DNA of 64,000 nt from Streptomyces curacoi (GTDB taxonomy: Bacteria; Actinomycetota; Actinomycetes; Streptomycetales; Streptomycetaceae): the NCBI RefSeq assembly GCF_001513975.1, contig NZ_KQ947989.1, forward strand, positions 124,001-188,000, read 5' to 3'. Positions 17,843 to 26,507 of the stretch are shown here, one piece after another. Both the position numbers and the translations under genes were made by a program. The notes beneath the pieces were generated by a model that was given only the letters and a program-made list of their open reading frames with translations, was not told where the DNA came from and searched no databases. Every line of letters starts with the position of its first letter. The stretch's first letter is position 1.

Positions 17843-19681
17843 GTGTCGCAGGAGGCAACAGAGGCAGTACCACAGGAGACGGAAGAAGCGGGGACGACGG
17901 AGACGACCGAGGCGGTCGAGGCGATCGGGACCGCCGACGCGGCGGCCGAGACGACGGAGGCGGAGGCGGCTGCCGAGACCGCCGAGGCGACCAAGGCTGC
18001 CGACCCCGCGGAGCCGTCCGGTACCGCGCCCGGCTGGTTCCGCTGGCGGCGCCGCTACCCCCGTACGGCACACGGCGTCACCGTGGGGACGACGGTCCTC
18101 GCCGGCGCGCTCGTGCTCTTCGCGCTCCTCCTGCCGAACCGCCTCGAACGGATCGGCCCCGAGGCCTTCTTCCGCCTCCCCGCCGAGGGGATCCTGCTCG
18201 CGGGCCTGCTGCTGGCGCTGCCACCGCGGTCACGGCGGCTGATGGCGGCGGTCTCCGGTGTGCTCCTCGGTCTGCTCACCGTCCTGAAGTTCGTCGACAT
18301 GGGCTTCTACCAGGTGCTGGCCCGCCCGTTCGACCTGGTGCTGGACTGGATCCTGCTCGACGACGCGGCGGAGTTCGTCCGGGAGTCCTTCGGACGCACC
18401 GGCCAGGTGCTCGCGGTGGTCGGGGTGATCGTCCTGATCGTCGCCGTGCTGGTCCTCATGACGCTCGCGACAGTGCGGGTGACGCACCTGATGGTCCGCC
18501 ACCACGCCGTTGCCGCGCGCACGACGCTGGTCCTCGGCACGGCGTGGATCACCTGTATGACCCTGAGCATCCAGATCACCGGCGTCCCGCTCGCCACCAA
18601 GGGCAACGCGGAGCTGCTCAACAACCGTGTCGAGCAGGTGCGCGCGGGGCTCCGGGACGGGCGGATCTTCCAGAAGCAGGCGGCGGTGGACGCCTTCGCG
18701 AAGACGCCGCCGGACCAGCTGCTGACGGGGCTGCGCGGCAAGGACGTGCTGTTCACGTTCATCGAGAGCTACGGCCGGGTCGCCATCGACGACCCGGCGA
18801 TGGCGCCGTATCTCGACTCGTCCCTGAAGGAGGGCACCGACACCCTCAAGGCCGCCGGGTTCGAGTCACGCAGCGGGTGGCTCAGGTCGCCGGTGACGGG
18901 CGCCGGCAGCTGGCTCGCCCACTCGACCTTCCTGTCCGGACTGTGGATCAAGAACCAGCAGCGTTACCGGAGTCTGACCACCAGCGACCGGGCGACCCTC
19001 AACAGCTACTTCCGCAAGACCGGCGCATGGCGCACGGTCGGCATCGTGCCCGGGGTGCGCCGGGCCTGGCCGGAGGGCAGGTACTTCGCCCTCGACCACA
19101 TCTACGACTCCGAGCATCTGGGCTACCACGGGCCGTACTTCAGCTGGACGCCCGTGCCCGACCAGTTCAGCCTGGAGGCCTTCCAGCGTCTGGAGCACGG
19201 CAAGAAGGACCGCGAGCCGATCATGGCGGAGATCATCCTGGCCTCCAGCCACAACCCCTGGTCCCCCATCGCCCGCATGATCGACTGGGACGACCTCGGC
19301 GACGGCTCGGTCTTCCACCAGATCAAGAAGGAGGGCACGGACCCCAAGGAGGTCTGGAAGGACGCGGAGAAGGTCCGCACCGAGTACCGCCGGGCCATCG
19401 AGTACTCGCTCCACAGCCTCACCGAGTGGGTCGAACGCTACGGCACCGATGACACGGTCCTCGTCTTCCTCGGCGACCACCAGCCCGTCCCGACCGTCAC
19501 CGCCGGCAGCACGAGCAAGGACGTCCCCGTCACGATCGTCGCCCGCGACCGGAAGGTCCTGGACCGAATCGCCGACTGGGGTTGGACGGACGGCCTGAAG
19601 CCCGCCGAGCACGCACCGACCTGGGGCATGGACAAGTTCCGCGACCGCTTCATGACGGCGTACGGGCCCCAGAGGGACTGA
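17843..19681 (+). CDS. Membrane-anchored sulfatase/phosphoglycerol-transferase-like protein
   Basis: Start taken at GTG 17843 with GGAGG upstream, giving 612 residues. The first 60 residues are a Glu/Thr/Ala-rich low-complexity tail. There follow about four transmembrane helices (about 75-235), then an alkaline-phosphatase-superfamily domain facing outside: FTFIESYGRV near the start (metal/nucleophile region), a long central part and VFLGDHQPVPTV near the end (metal-binding DH). This architecture resembles LtaS-type enzymes that modify cell-surface polymers. No substrate can be read from the context. Confidence 0.78.
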   Translation: MSQEATEAVPQETEEAGTTETTEAVEAIGTADAAAETTEAEAAAETAEATKAADPAEPSGTAPGWFRWRRRYPRTAHGVTVGTTVLAGALVLFALLLPNRLERIGPEAFFRLPAEGILLAGLLLALPPRSRRLMAAVSGVLLGLLTVLKFVDMGFYQVLARPFDLVLDWILLDDAAEFVRESFGRTGQVLAVVGVIVLIVAVLVLMTLATVRVTHLMVRHHAVAARTTLVLGTAWITCMTLSIQITGVPLATKGNAELLNNRVEQVRAGLRDGRIFQKQAAVDAFAKTPPDQLLTGLRGKDVLFTFIESYGRVAIDDPAMAPYLDSSLKEGTDTLKAAGFESRSGWLRSPVTGAGSWLAHSTFLSGLWIKNQQRYRSLTTSDRATLNSYFRKTGAWRTVGIVPGVRRAWPEGRYFALDHIYDSEHLGYHGPYFSWTPVPDQFSLEAFQRLEHGKKDREPIMAEIILASSHNPWSPIARMIDWDDLGDGSVFHQIKKEGTDPKEVWKDAEKVRTEYRRAIEYSLHSLTEWVERYGTDDTVLVFLGDHQPVPTVTAGSTSKDVPVTIVARDRKVLDRIADWGWTDGLKPAEHAPTWGMDKFRDRFMTAYGPQRD

Positions 19682-19742
19682 GCGCCATCCGGGCCTCGGG
19701 GATCAGGCCGGCGGAGTGGGGGGCGAGAGGGCCGGCCCGCGT

Positions 19743-20612
19743 TCACCGCACCGCTGCCGGGGGCACTCTCCGCCCGGACAGGAAAGCGACGAGACGTCCC
19801 ACGAACCACTCCGGGTCGTCCAGCCACGGATAGTGTCCGGCGCCGGGTTGCACGGCGACTTCGGCGTGGGGGAAGACATCGGCGGTGCGGTGGGCGGTCT
19901 CGGGGCGGGGGCTTCCGTCGAGTTCGCCGGCCAGGACGAGGACCGGGGCGGTGAGCCGGGAGAGTGCGTCGCGGGTGGCGGGCGGGTCGTAGGCGCCGTC
20001 GGAGCCGTAGACGTCGCCGGCTTCGTCGTTGAACTGGTCGTCGCCGCGCGCGTGGTGTTCCCGCGCCACGTCGTCCCAGCGCCCGTAGAAGAAGGGCGCG
20101 AGCGCGGGCTCGAAGTCACCCCTCCCCTCCAGCCAGGCCTCGAACACCGGGAACGTCTCCGCGAACCACGGCTCGCCCTCCCTCAACCGGGCGGCGGCCA
20201 GCCGGTCCTCGGCGGTGGGCGGCATCCCCAGTGCCCAGGGCGTCGCGGTCACCAGGGCCAGCCGCGCCACCCGCTGCGGATACCGGGCGGCGTACAGCAT
20301 GGCCAGACTCCCGCCCGCCGAGTGCGCGAGCAGATCCATATGGGCGAGCCCCATGTGGGCCCGCAACATCTCCACGTCGTCCACCAGGTGGTCGCAGCGG
20401 TACGTCGCCGCGTCCGCCGGCACGACCGAGTCCCCGGTGCCCCGCAGGTCGAGCAGCACCAGCTGCCGGTGCGCGGCGAGTCCGCCGAGATCACCCAGAT
20501 AGGCGGAGGCCTGCATCGGCCCGCCGGGCAGGACGACGAGCGGTTCGCCCTCCCCCCGCAGGTGGTAGGCGATCTCGGTCCCGTCGGAGGCGGTGAAGGT
20601 CGGCATGGCCAC
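19743..20612 (-). CDS. Alpha/beta hydrolase (prolyl-aminopeptidase-like)
   Basis: A 289-residue hydrolase. The start is GTG 20612 or the in-frame ATG at 20604-20606; neither has a strong ribosome-binding site. The fold is shown by LRGTGDS after strand 4, the nucleophile elbow LAHSAGGSLA (Ser about 118), the acid LAGELDGS and the catalytic His in GAGHYPWLDDPE. The cap insertion and RGTGDS resemble prolyl iminopeptidases, but the substrate is not predictable. Convergent with the sulfatase-like gene. Confidence 0.85.
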   Translation of the reverse strand: MAMPTFTASDGTEIAYHLRGEGEPLVVLPGGPMQASAYLGDLGGLAAHRQLVLLDLRGTGDSVVPADAATYRCDHLVDDVEMLRAHMGLAHMDLLAHSAGGSLAMLYAARYPQRVARLALVTATPWALGMPPTAEDRLAAARLREGEPWFAETFPVFEAWLEGRGDFEPALAPFFYGRWDDVAREHHARGDDQFNDEAGDVYGSDGAYDPPATRDALSRLTAPVLVLAGELDGSPRPETAHRTADVFPHAEVAVQPGAGHYPWLDDPEWFVGRLVAFLSGRRVPPAAVR

Positions 20613-20821
20613 GATCTTGGTCGTCGGCCGTTCTCAATGCAACGGAGTTGCCTCACGAGGCGACGGGGCGACGAGGCAGTGAGCCAAGACCGCGACCTCG
20701 ATGCAGGCAGCAGCTCAGGTCGCAGATCCTCGGGCCCCGTTCCGCGCGGCCACGTGCGGAAAATGCGGGCCGCCCCCTTGCCTGATCATTCGCCGCCTGG
20801 ATTACTGATCACGAGCACCCG

Positions 20822-20837
20822 GACCGAATGATCGGTC
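20822..20837. promoter_or_regulatory. PaaR-like operator upstream of paaK
   Basis: GACCGAATGATCGGTC is a perfect inverted repeat (6-bp arms, 4-bp centre) located 36 bp before the paaK start codon. Its ACCG-N6-CGGT core is the form known for TetR-family PaaR repressors of phenylacetate genes in Gram-positive bacteria. No paaR gene lies in the window. Confidence 0.6.
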
Positions 20838-20873
20838 GTCCGGATTGACGCGGTTGGCGAGGGAGAACTCCCC

Positions 20874-22181
20874 ATGACGGATGCGACGGAGCTGCTGGAC
20901 TCGGGGGAACGGCTCGATGCGGAGGCGCTGCGGGCGTTGCAGCTGGAGCGGCTGCGGACATCGCTGCGGCACGCGTACGACAACGTGCCGTTCTACCGCG
21001 AGTCCTTCGACAAGGCCGGCGTACGGCCCGACGACTGCCGTTCGCTCGCCGATCTGGCCCGCTTCCCGTTCACGACCAAGGCCGACCTGCGCGAGAACTA
21101 CCCGTACGGGATGTTCGCCGTGCCCCAGGACCGTATCCGCCGCATCCACGCGTCCAGCGGCACCACCGGGCGGCCCACGGTCGTCGGCTACACCGAGGCC
21201 GACCTTTCCCTGTGGTCCGACATGGTGGCCCGTTCCATCCGGGCGGCGGGCGGTCGGCCCGGGGACAAGGTGCATGTGGCCTACGGCTATGGGCTGTTCA
21301 CGGGCGGGCTCGGCGCGCACTACGGGGCCGAACGGCTCGGCTGTACGGTCATCCCCGCGTCGGGCGGTATGACGGCCCGTCAGGTCCAGCTGATCCAGGA
21401 CCTGAGGCCCGAGATCATCATGGTGACCCCGTCGTACATGCTCACCCTCCTCGACGAGTTCGAACGGCGGGGCGTCGATCCGCGCGGCACCTCGCTGCGC
21501 GTGGGCATCTTCGGCGCCGAGCCCTGGACCGAGCGGATGCGTGCGGAGATCGAGGAGCGGTTCGCGATCGACGCCGTCGACATATACGGGCTGTCCGAGG
21601 TGATCGGGCCGGGGGTGGCTCAGGAGTGCGTGGAGACCAAGGACGGACTGCATGTGTGGGAGGACCACTTCCTGCCCGAGATCGTCGACCCGATCAGCGG
21701 TGAGGTGCTGCCCGACGGTGAGAAGGGCGAGCTGGTGTTCACCTCGCTCACCAAGGAGGCCATGCCGGTCATCCGGTACCGCACGCGGGACTTGACGCGG
21801 CTGCTGCCGGGCACCGCCCGGGTGTTCCGGCGGATGGAGAAGGTCACCGGGCGCAGTGACGACATGGTCATCCTGCGCGGGGTCAATCTGTTCCCCACGC
21901 AGATCGAGGAGATCGTGCTCCGGACACCGGGTGTGGCACCCCACTTCCAGTTGCGTCTCAGCCGGGAGGGCCGCCTCGACGCGCTCACCGTGCGGGCGGA
22001 AGCCCGCCCCAACGCCGCTCCCGAGTCCCGGGAGGCCGCCGCGCGGGCGATCGCGGCGGCGGTGAAGGACGGCATCGGGGTCTCGGTCGGCGTCGAGATC
22101 GTCGACCCCGAGTCGCTGGAGCGGTCCGTGGGCAAGATCCGGCGGATCGTGGACGAACGGCCGGACAGAGCGCGCGGCTGA
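20874..22181 (+). CDS. paaK: Phenylacetate-CoA ligase
   Basis: A 435-residue ANL enzyme, the usual PaaK length, from ATG 20874 preceded by GGGAG. Characteristic blocks are HAYDNVPFYRESFDKAG at the N-terminus, the P-loop HASSGTTGRPTVVGYT, FGAEPWTERMR, DIYGLSEVIGPG and the C-terminal ILRGVNLFPTQIEE. It makes phenylacetyl-CoA from phenylacetate, ATP and CoA. The multicomponent epoxidase genes (paaABCDE) are not adjacent, so it acts with genes elsewhere. The operator upstream suggests control by phenylacetyl-CoA. Confidence 0.92.
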   Translation: MTDATELLDSGERLDAEALRALQLERLRTSLRHAYDNVPFYRESFDKAGVRPDDCRSLADLARFPFTTKADLRENYPYGMFAVPQDRIRRIHASSGTTGRPTVVGYTEADLSLWSDMVARSIRAAGGRPGDKVHVAYGYGLFTGGLGAHYGAERLGCTVIPASGGMTARQVQLIQDLRPEIIMVTPSYMLTLLDEFERRGVDPRGTSLRVGIFGAEPWTERMRAEIEERFAIDAVDIYGLSEVIGPGVAQECVETKDGLHVWEDHFLPEIVDPISGEVLPDGEKGELVFTSLTKEAMPVIRYRTRDLTRLLPGTARVFRRMEKVTGRSDDMVILRGVNLFPTQIEEIVLRTPGVAPHFQLRLSREGRLDALTVRAEARPNAAPESREAAARAIAAAVKDGIGVSVGVEIVDPESLERSVGKIRRIVDERPDRARG

Positions 22182-22212
22182 GACGGCCGCCGGCGCGGGC
22201 GGCCCCGGTCTC
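22180..22212. terminator. Bidirectional terminator-like hairpin
   Basis: GGCCGCC (22185-22191) pairs perfectly with GGCGGCC (22198-22204) around a 6-base loop. An outer GAGAC/GTCTC pair (22180-22184 and 22208-22212) extends it after a 3-base bulge. It lies between the convergent paaK and acyl-CoA ligase genes. Confidence 0.65.
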
Positions 22213-22244
22213 CCGCGTCTCACGGACCGCCGGTGGCGAGATCG

Positions 22245-23744
22245 TCAGCCGTCCCGGAGCCGGTCCCGCAGCTCCCGTTTGAGGATCTTCCCGCTGGCGT
22301 TGCGCGGAAGCTCGTCCACGAACACCACCCGCTTCGGCGCCTTGAAGTGGGCGAGTCTCTCGCGGGCGTGGTCGATCAGTTCGGCCTCGGTCACCTCGCC
22401 GCGCGGGACGACGACCGCCGTGACCGCCTCGATCCACCGCTCGTCGGGCAGACCGATCACGGCGGCCTCGGCGACGCCCTCGTGCGTGTACAGCGCGTCC
22501 TCGACCTGCCGAGAAGCGACCAGTACGCCACCGGAGTTGATGACGTCCTTCACCCGGTCGACGATCGTGAAGTAGCCGTGCGCGTCCCGCACCGCCAGGT
22601 CGCCGGAGCGGAACCAGCCGTCCCGGAAGGCCTCGGCGGTCTCCTCGGGCTTGTCCCAGTAGCCCTCGCACAACTGCGGTGAGCGGTAGACGATCTCGCC
22701 GGGTGTGCCGTCGGGCACGTCCTTGCCGTCCTCGTCGACCACCCGGGCGTCCACGAACAGGACGGTACGGCCGCAGGAGTCCATCCGGCCCTTGTGCTCA
22801 TCGGGTGCCAGCACCGTCGCCAGCGGGCCGATCTCGCTCTGGCCGAAGCAGTTGTAGAAGGCGAGCTTCGGCCAGCGCGCACGCAGTCGCTCCAGGACCG
22901 GCACCGGCATGATCGAGGCGCCGTAGTACGCCTTGCGCAGTCCGTCGAGGTCGCGGGTGGTGAAGTCGGGGCGGCCCGCGAGGGCGATCCACACCGTGGG
23001 CGGCGCGAAGAGGCTGTCCGCGCGGCCCGCCTCGATCAGGTCGAAGAGCTGGTCGCCGTCGGGTGCGTCGAGGATCGTGTTGGTGGCGCCGACGGCGAGA
23101 TACGGCAGCAGGAACACATGCATCTGGGCCGAGTGGTACAGCGGCAGTGAGTGCACGGGACGGTCGCCGGCGCTGAGGTCCAGGGCGGTGATGGCGCTGA
23201 GGTACTCGTGCACCAGGGCGCGGTGGGTCATCATCGCGCCCTTCGGCAGGGCTGTCGTACCGGAGGTGTAGAGCAGCTGCACCAGGTCCTCGCCGCGCGG
23301 CTCGGGGCCGTCGTGGGCGGGGGCGGTGGCCTGTCGCGCGAGCAGTGAGTCGTCGGCGTCGCGCAGCGGCAGCGTACGGACACCGTCCGGGAGGCGGTCC
23401 GTCAGTTCCGGGTCGGCGAGGACGAGGGAGCTGCCGGACTGGCCGACGATGTACGCGAGGTCGTCGCCGGTGAGGTTCTGGTTGACCGGGACATGGACGA
23501 GGCCCGCGCGGGAGCAGGCGAGGAAGGCGATCAGATAGGCGTCCGAGTTGTGGCCGTAGGCGCCGACCCGGTCGCCCGGTGCGAGCCCCTGGTCGAGCAG
23601 GACGCTCGCCGCGCGCGAGACGGCCGCGTCGAGTTCCTCGTACGTCCAGGAGCGGTCGCGGTAGTCGATCGCGACGCGCGCCGGGGTGCGCCGGGCGCTG
23701 CGTCGCAGCACCCCGTCAACCGTGCTGCCGTGTGCAGGCGTCAT
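22245..23744 (-). CDS. Class I adenylate-forming acyl-CoA ligase (FadD-like)
   Basis: A 499-residue enzyme from ATG 23742-23744. It has the P-loop LLYTSGTTALPKGAM (about residues 164-178), the YNCFGQSEIGPL adenine-site block, the hinge WFRSGDLAVRDAHGY, and the A10 Lys in RNASGKILKREL. The family makes acyl-adenylates and then CoA thioesters. Convergent with paaK and divergent from the secreted amidase. Substrate chain length cannot be read from sequence. Confidence 0.9.
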   Translation of the reverse strand: MTPAHGSTVDGVLRRSARRTPARVAIDYRDRSWTYEELDAAVSRAASVLLDQGLAPGDRVGAYGHNSDAYLIAFLACSRAGLVHVPVNQNLTGDDLAYIVGQSGSSLVLADPELTDRLPDGVRTLPLRDADDSLLARQATAPAHDGPEPRGEDLVQLLYTSGTTALPKGAMMTHRALVHEYLSAITALDLSAGDRPVHSLPLYHSAQMHVFLLPYLAVGATNTILDAPDGDQLFDLIEAGRADSLFAPPTVWIALAGRPDFTTRDLDGLRKAYYGASIMPVPVLERLRARWPKLAFYNCFGQSEIGPLATVLAPDEHKGRMDSCGRTVLFVDARVVDEDGKDVPDGTPGEIVYRSPQLCEGYWDKPEETAEAFRDGWFRSGDLAVRDAHGYFTIVDRVKDVINSGGVLVASRQVEDALYTHEGVAEAAVIGLPDERWIEAVTAVVVPRGEVTEAELIDHARERLAHFKAPKRVVFVDELPRNASGKILKRELRDRLRDG

Positions 23745-23864
23745 GACACATGATCCTCGGTGCGTCGCACAGACAGGTCAAGCACCACCGCAGGACACCC
23801 ATCAGGGATACATACCCGTTGGTACGCTCAACGGCTCCTTCCCTCAATGACGTTGGGAGGCACG

Positions 23865-26303
23865 ATGCGCACCCGCCCCAGACGGCTCGTCGTCGCGGCC
23901 GTCGCCCTGCTCGCCGCCACGGCCGGGTTACCCGCGACCGCGGCCGAGCGGCAGGACCGGCAGGACCGGCAGGACCGGCAGGAACAGCTCTCGCACGGCG
24001 GTCTGTCCGCCGTCATCCGTTACACCGAGTACGGCATTCCGCACATCGTCGCCAAGGACTACAAGGACCTTGGCTTCGGCACCGGTTGGGCGCAGGCCGC
24101 CGACCAGGTGTGCACGCTCGCCGACGGGTTCGTGACCGTGCGCGGCGAGCGCTCGCGGTTCTTCGGGCCGGACGCGGCGACCGACTTCTCCCTCTCCTCG
24201 GCCACCAGGAACCTCTCCAGCGACCTGTACTTCCGCGGCGTACGTCAGACCCGCACGGTGGAAAGGCTGCTCGCCGAACCGGCACCGCGCGGCCCGAGCC
24301 GTCAGGTCGAGGACCTCATGCGTGGCTTCGCGGCCGGATACAACGCCTGGCTGAAGCAGAACCGGATCTCCGACCCCGCCTGCCAGGGGGCCGCCTGGGT
24401 GCGGCCGGTCACCCCGTTGGACGTGGCCGCCCGCTTCTACGCCATCGCCGTGCTCGGCGGCCAGGGCGGCGCCGTGGACGACATCACGTCCGCCCGGCCG
24501 CCCACCGGATCCGCCGCCCGCGCCAAGGGCGGGGGGACCGGTCCGGCCGCCGAGGCCCTGATCCGGGCCGTGCGCGAACGGACCGACGGCGCCGCCATGG
24601 GATCGAACGCGGTCGCCTTCCACGGTGCCACCACGGCGAGCGGCCGCGGTCTGCTGCTGGGCAATCCGCACTATCCGTGGCACGGCGGACGCCGTTTCTG
24701 GCAGGCGCAGCAGACGATTCCCGGCGAGCTGAACGTGGCAGGCGCCTCGCTGCTCGGCTCGCCGACGGTCTCCATCGGTTACAACGCCCATGTGGCGTGG
24801 AGCCACACCGTCTCGACCGGCGTCCCGTTCAATCTGCACCAGCTGACGCTGGATCCGGCCGACCCCACCGTCTACCTCGTGGACGGCAAGCCCGAGCGGA
24901 TGACGAAGCGCACCGTGACCGTCGCGGTCAAGGGTGGCACGCCGGTGACCCGCACCCAGTGGTGGACCCGGTACGGCCCGGTCGTCGCCTCGGCCGACGG
25001 CGAGCTCCCGCTGCCGTGGACCGCCACGACGGCGTACGCGCTGAACGACCCCAACGCGGGGAACCTGCGGTTCGCCGACACCTCGCTGGGCTTCGGCAAG
25101 GCGCGCGGCACGGCCGACGTCCTCGCCTCCCTCGCGCGGCACCAGGGCCTGCCGTGGGTGAACACCATCGCCGCGGACTCCTCCGGGCACTCCCTCTACA
25201 CCCAGTCGCAGGTGCTGCCCCGGATCACCGACGACCTGGCGGCGCGGTGTTCCACGGCCCTCGGCAGGGCCACCTATCCGGCGGCCGGCCTCGCGGTGGT
25301 CGACGGCGCCCGCGGCGACTGCGCGCTCGGCAGCGACGCCGACGCGGTCCAGCCCGGTGTCTTCGGGCCGGCCCGGATGCCGACACTGAAGGACGCGCCG
25401 TACGCGGAGAACTCCAACGACAGCGCGTGGCTGGCCAACGCCGACCGGCCGCTCACCGGATACGAGCGGGTCTTCGGGACCATCGGTACGCAGCGCTCAC
25501 TGCGCACCCGTGGCGCGATCGAGGACGTGGCGGCGATGGCCGAGCGGGGCGGTCTGACCGTCCGCGATCTGCAGCGGCAGCAGTTCGTGAACCGGGTGCC
25601 GGCGGCCGACCTGGCCGCGGGCGACGCGGCCGAGGCGTGTGCCGCGCTGCCCGGCGGTGCGGCGACCGGCAGCGACGGCAGGGCCGTTGACGTGTCCGAG
25701 GCCTGCCCGGTGCTCGCCGCCTGGGACCGCACCATGGACACCGGCAGCCGCGGGGCCCTGCTCTACGACCGGTTCTGGCGCAAGCTGGTGACGAAGGTGC
25801 CGGCCGCCCAGCGGTGGAAGGTGCCGTTCTCGGCGGCGGACCCCGTCCGCACCCCGCACACCCTCAACACCGGCGCCCCGGGCTTCGCCACGGCCCTCGC
25901 GGACACGGTCGCGGAGCTGAGGGCGGCGGGCATCGCGCTCGACTCCCGCCTCGGTGAGCACCAGTTCGTCGAACGGAACGGTCAGCGCATCCCCGTTCCG
26001 GGCGGCACCGAGGGGCTGGGCGTGTGGAACAAGATCGAGCCCGTGTGGGACCAGGCGCGCGGCGGCTACCGGGAGGTGTCGATGGGCTCCAGTCATATCC
26101 AGGCGGTGGGCTGGGACGGCAGCCGCTGTCCGGTTGCCCGTACTCTGCTGACATACTCGCAGTCCTCGAATCCCGGCTCGCCGCATTACCGCGACCAGAC
26201 GCGGCTGTTCTCCCAGGAGAAGTGGGTGAAGTTCCGCTTCTGTGAGAAGGACATCCTGTCGTCGCCCGCGCTGAGCGTGCTCCGGGTGAGCGACAAGCTT
26301 TGA
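23865..26303 (+). CDS. Secreted penicillin/AHL acylase-type Ntn hydrolase
   Basis: An 812-residue precursor from ATG 23865 with GGGAGG four bases upstream. Residues 1-27 are a signal peptide ending near ATA-AER. A short RQD-repeat linker precedes the alpha chain (starting LSHGGLSAVIRYTEYGIPHI). Autocatalytic cleavage is expected between Gly and the nucleophile Ser247 in AAMGSNAVAF. The beta chain carries the usual TYSQSSNPGSPHYRDQT segment near the C-terminus. Relatives include aculeacin, cyclic-lipopeptide and acyl-homoserine-lactone acylases of actinomycetes, which hydrolyse long-chain amides outside the cell. A strong terminator follows. Confidence 0.9.
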   Translation: MRTRPRRLVVAAVALLAATAGLPATAAERQDRQDRQDRQEQLSHGGLSAVIRYTEYGIPHIVAKDYKDLGFGTGWAQAADQVCTLADGFVTVRGERSRFFGPDAATDFSLSSATRNLSSDLYFRGVRQTRTVERLLAEPAPRGPSRQVEDLMRGFAAGYNAWLKQNRISDPACQGAAWVRPVTPLDVAARFYAIAVLGGQGGAVDDITSARPPTGSAARAKGGGTGPAAEALIRAVRERTDGAAMGSNAVAFHGATTASGRGLLLGNPHYPWHGGRRFWQAQQTIPGELNVAGASLLGSPTVSIGYNAHVAWSHTVSTGVPFNLHQLTLDPADPTVYLVDGKPERMTKRTVTVAVKGGTPVTRTQWWTRYGPVVASADGELPLPWTATTAYALNDPNAGNLRFADTSLGFGKARGTADVLASLARHQGLPWVNTIAADSSGHSLYTQSQVLPRITDDLAARCSTALGRATYPAAGLAVVDGARGDCALGSDADAVQPGVFGPARMPTLKDAPYAENSNDSAWLANADRPLTGYERVFGTIGTQRSLRTRGAIEDVAAMAERGGLTVRDLQRQQFVNRVPAADLAAGDAAEACAALPGGAATGSDGRAVDVSEACPVLAAWDRTMDTGSRGALLYDRFWRKLVTKVPAAQRWKVPFSAADPVRTPHTLNTGAPGFATALADTVAELRAAGIALDSRLGEHQFVERNGQRIPVPGGTEGLGVWNKIEPVWDQARGGYREVSMGSSHIQAVGWDGSRCPVARTLLTYSQSSNPGSPHYRDQTRLFSQEKWVKFRFCEKDILSSPALSVLRVSDKL
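23951..23983 (+). repeat. 9-bp tandem repeat coding RQD
   Basis: GCAGGACCG is repeated three times perfectly from 23951 to 23977 with a degenerate fourth copy. It lies in frame just after the signal-peptide cleavage region and encodes an Arg-Gln-Asp-rich spacer. Confidence 0.85.
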
Positions 26304-26308
26304 CGACG

Positions 26309-26336
26309 AGTGGTCCCGCGGTGACGCGGGACCACT
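26309..26336 (+). terminator. Strong intrinsic terminator of the acylase gene
   Basis: AGTGGTCCCGCG and CGCGGGACCACT form a perfect 12-bp stem around the loop GTGA, beginning six bases after the stop codon and followed by TTCC. Confidence 0.88.
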
Positions 26337-26507
26337 TTCCGATCGCCGCGAATTCAGCCCTGTGCCTCTCTGTGCTCCCGTGCGCCCCCCTGCAGAAAGG
26401 ATCCAAGGCAACAAACACCGGTTCGGATTGGGCAGGACATTACTCAGGGACCAAGTCAATGTAATGCCCATCGATTTCGCGTGTCGAATGAGGCAGGGGG
26501 GTATTCG

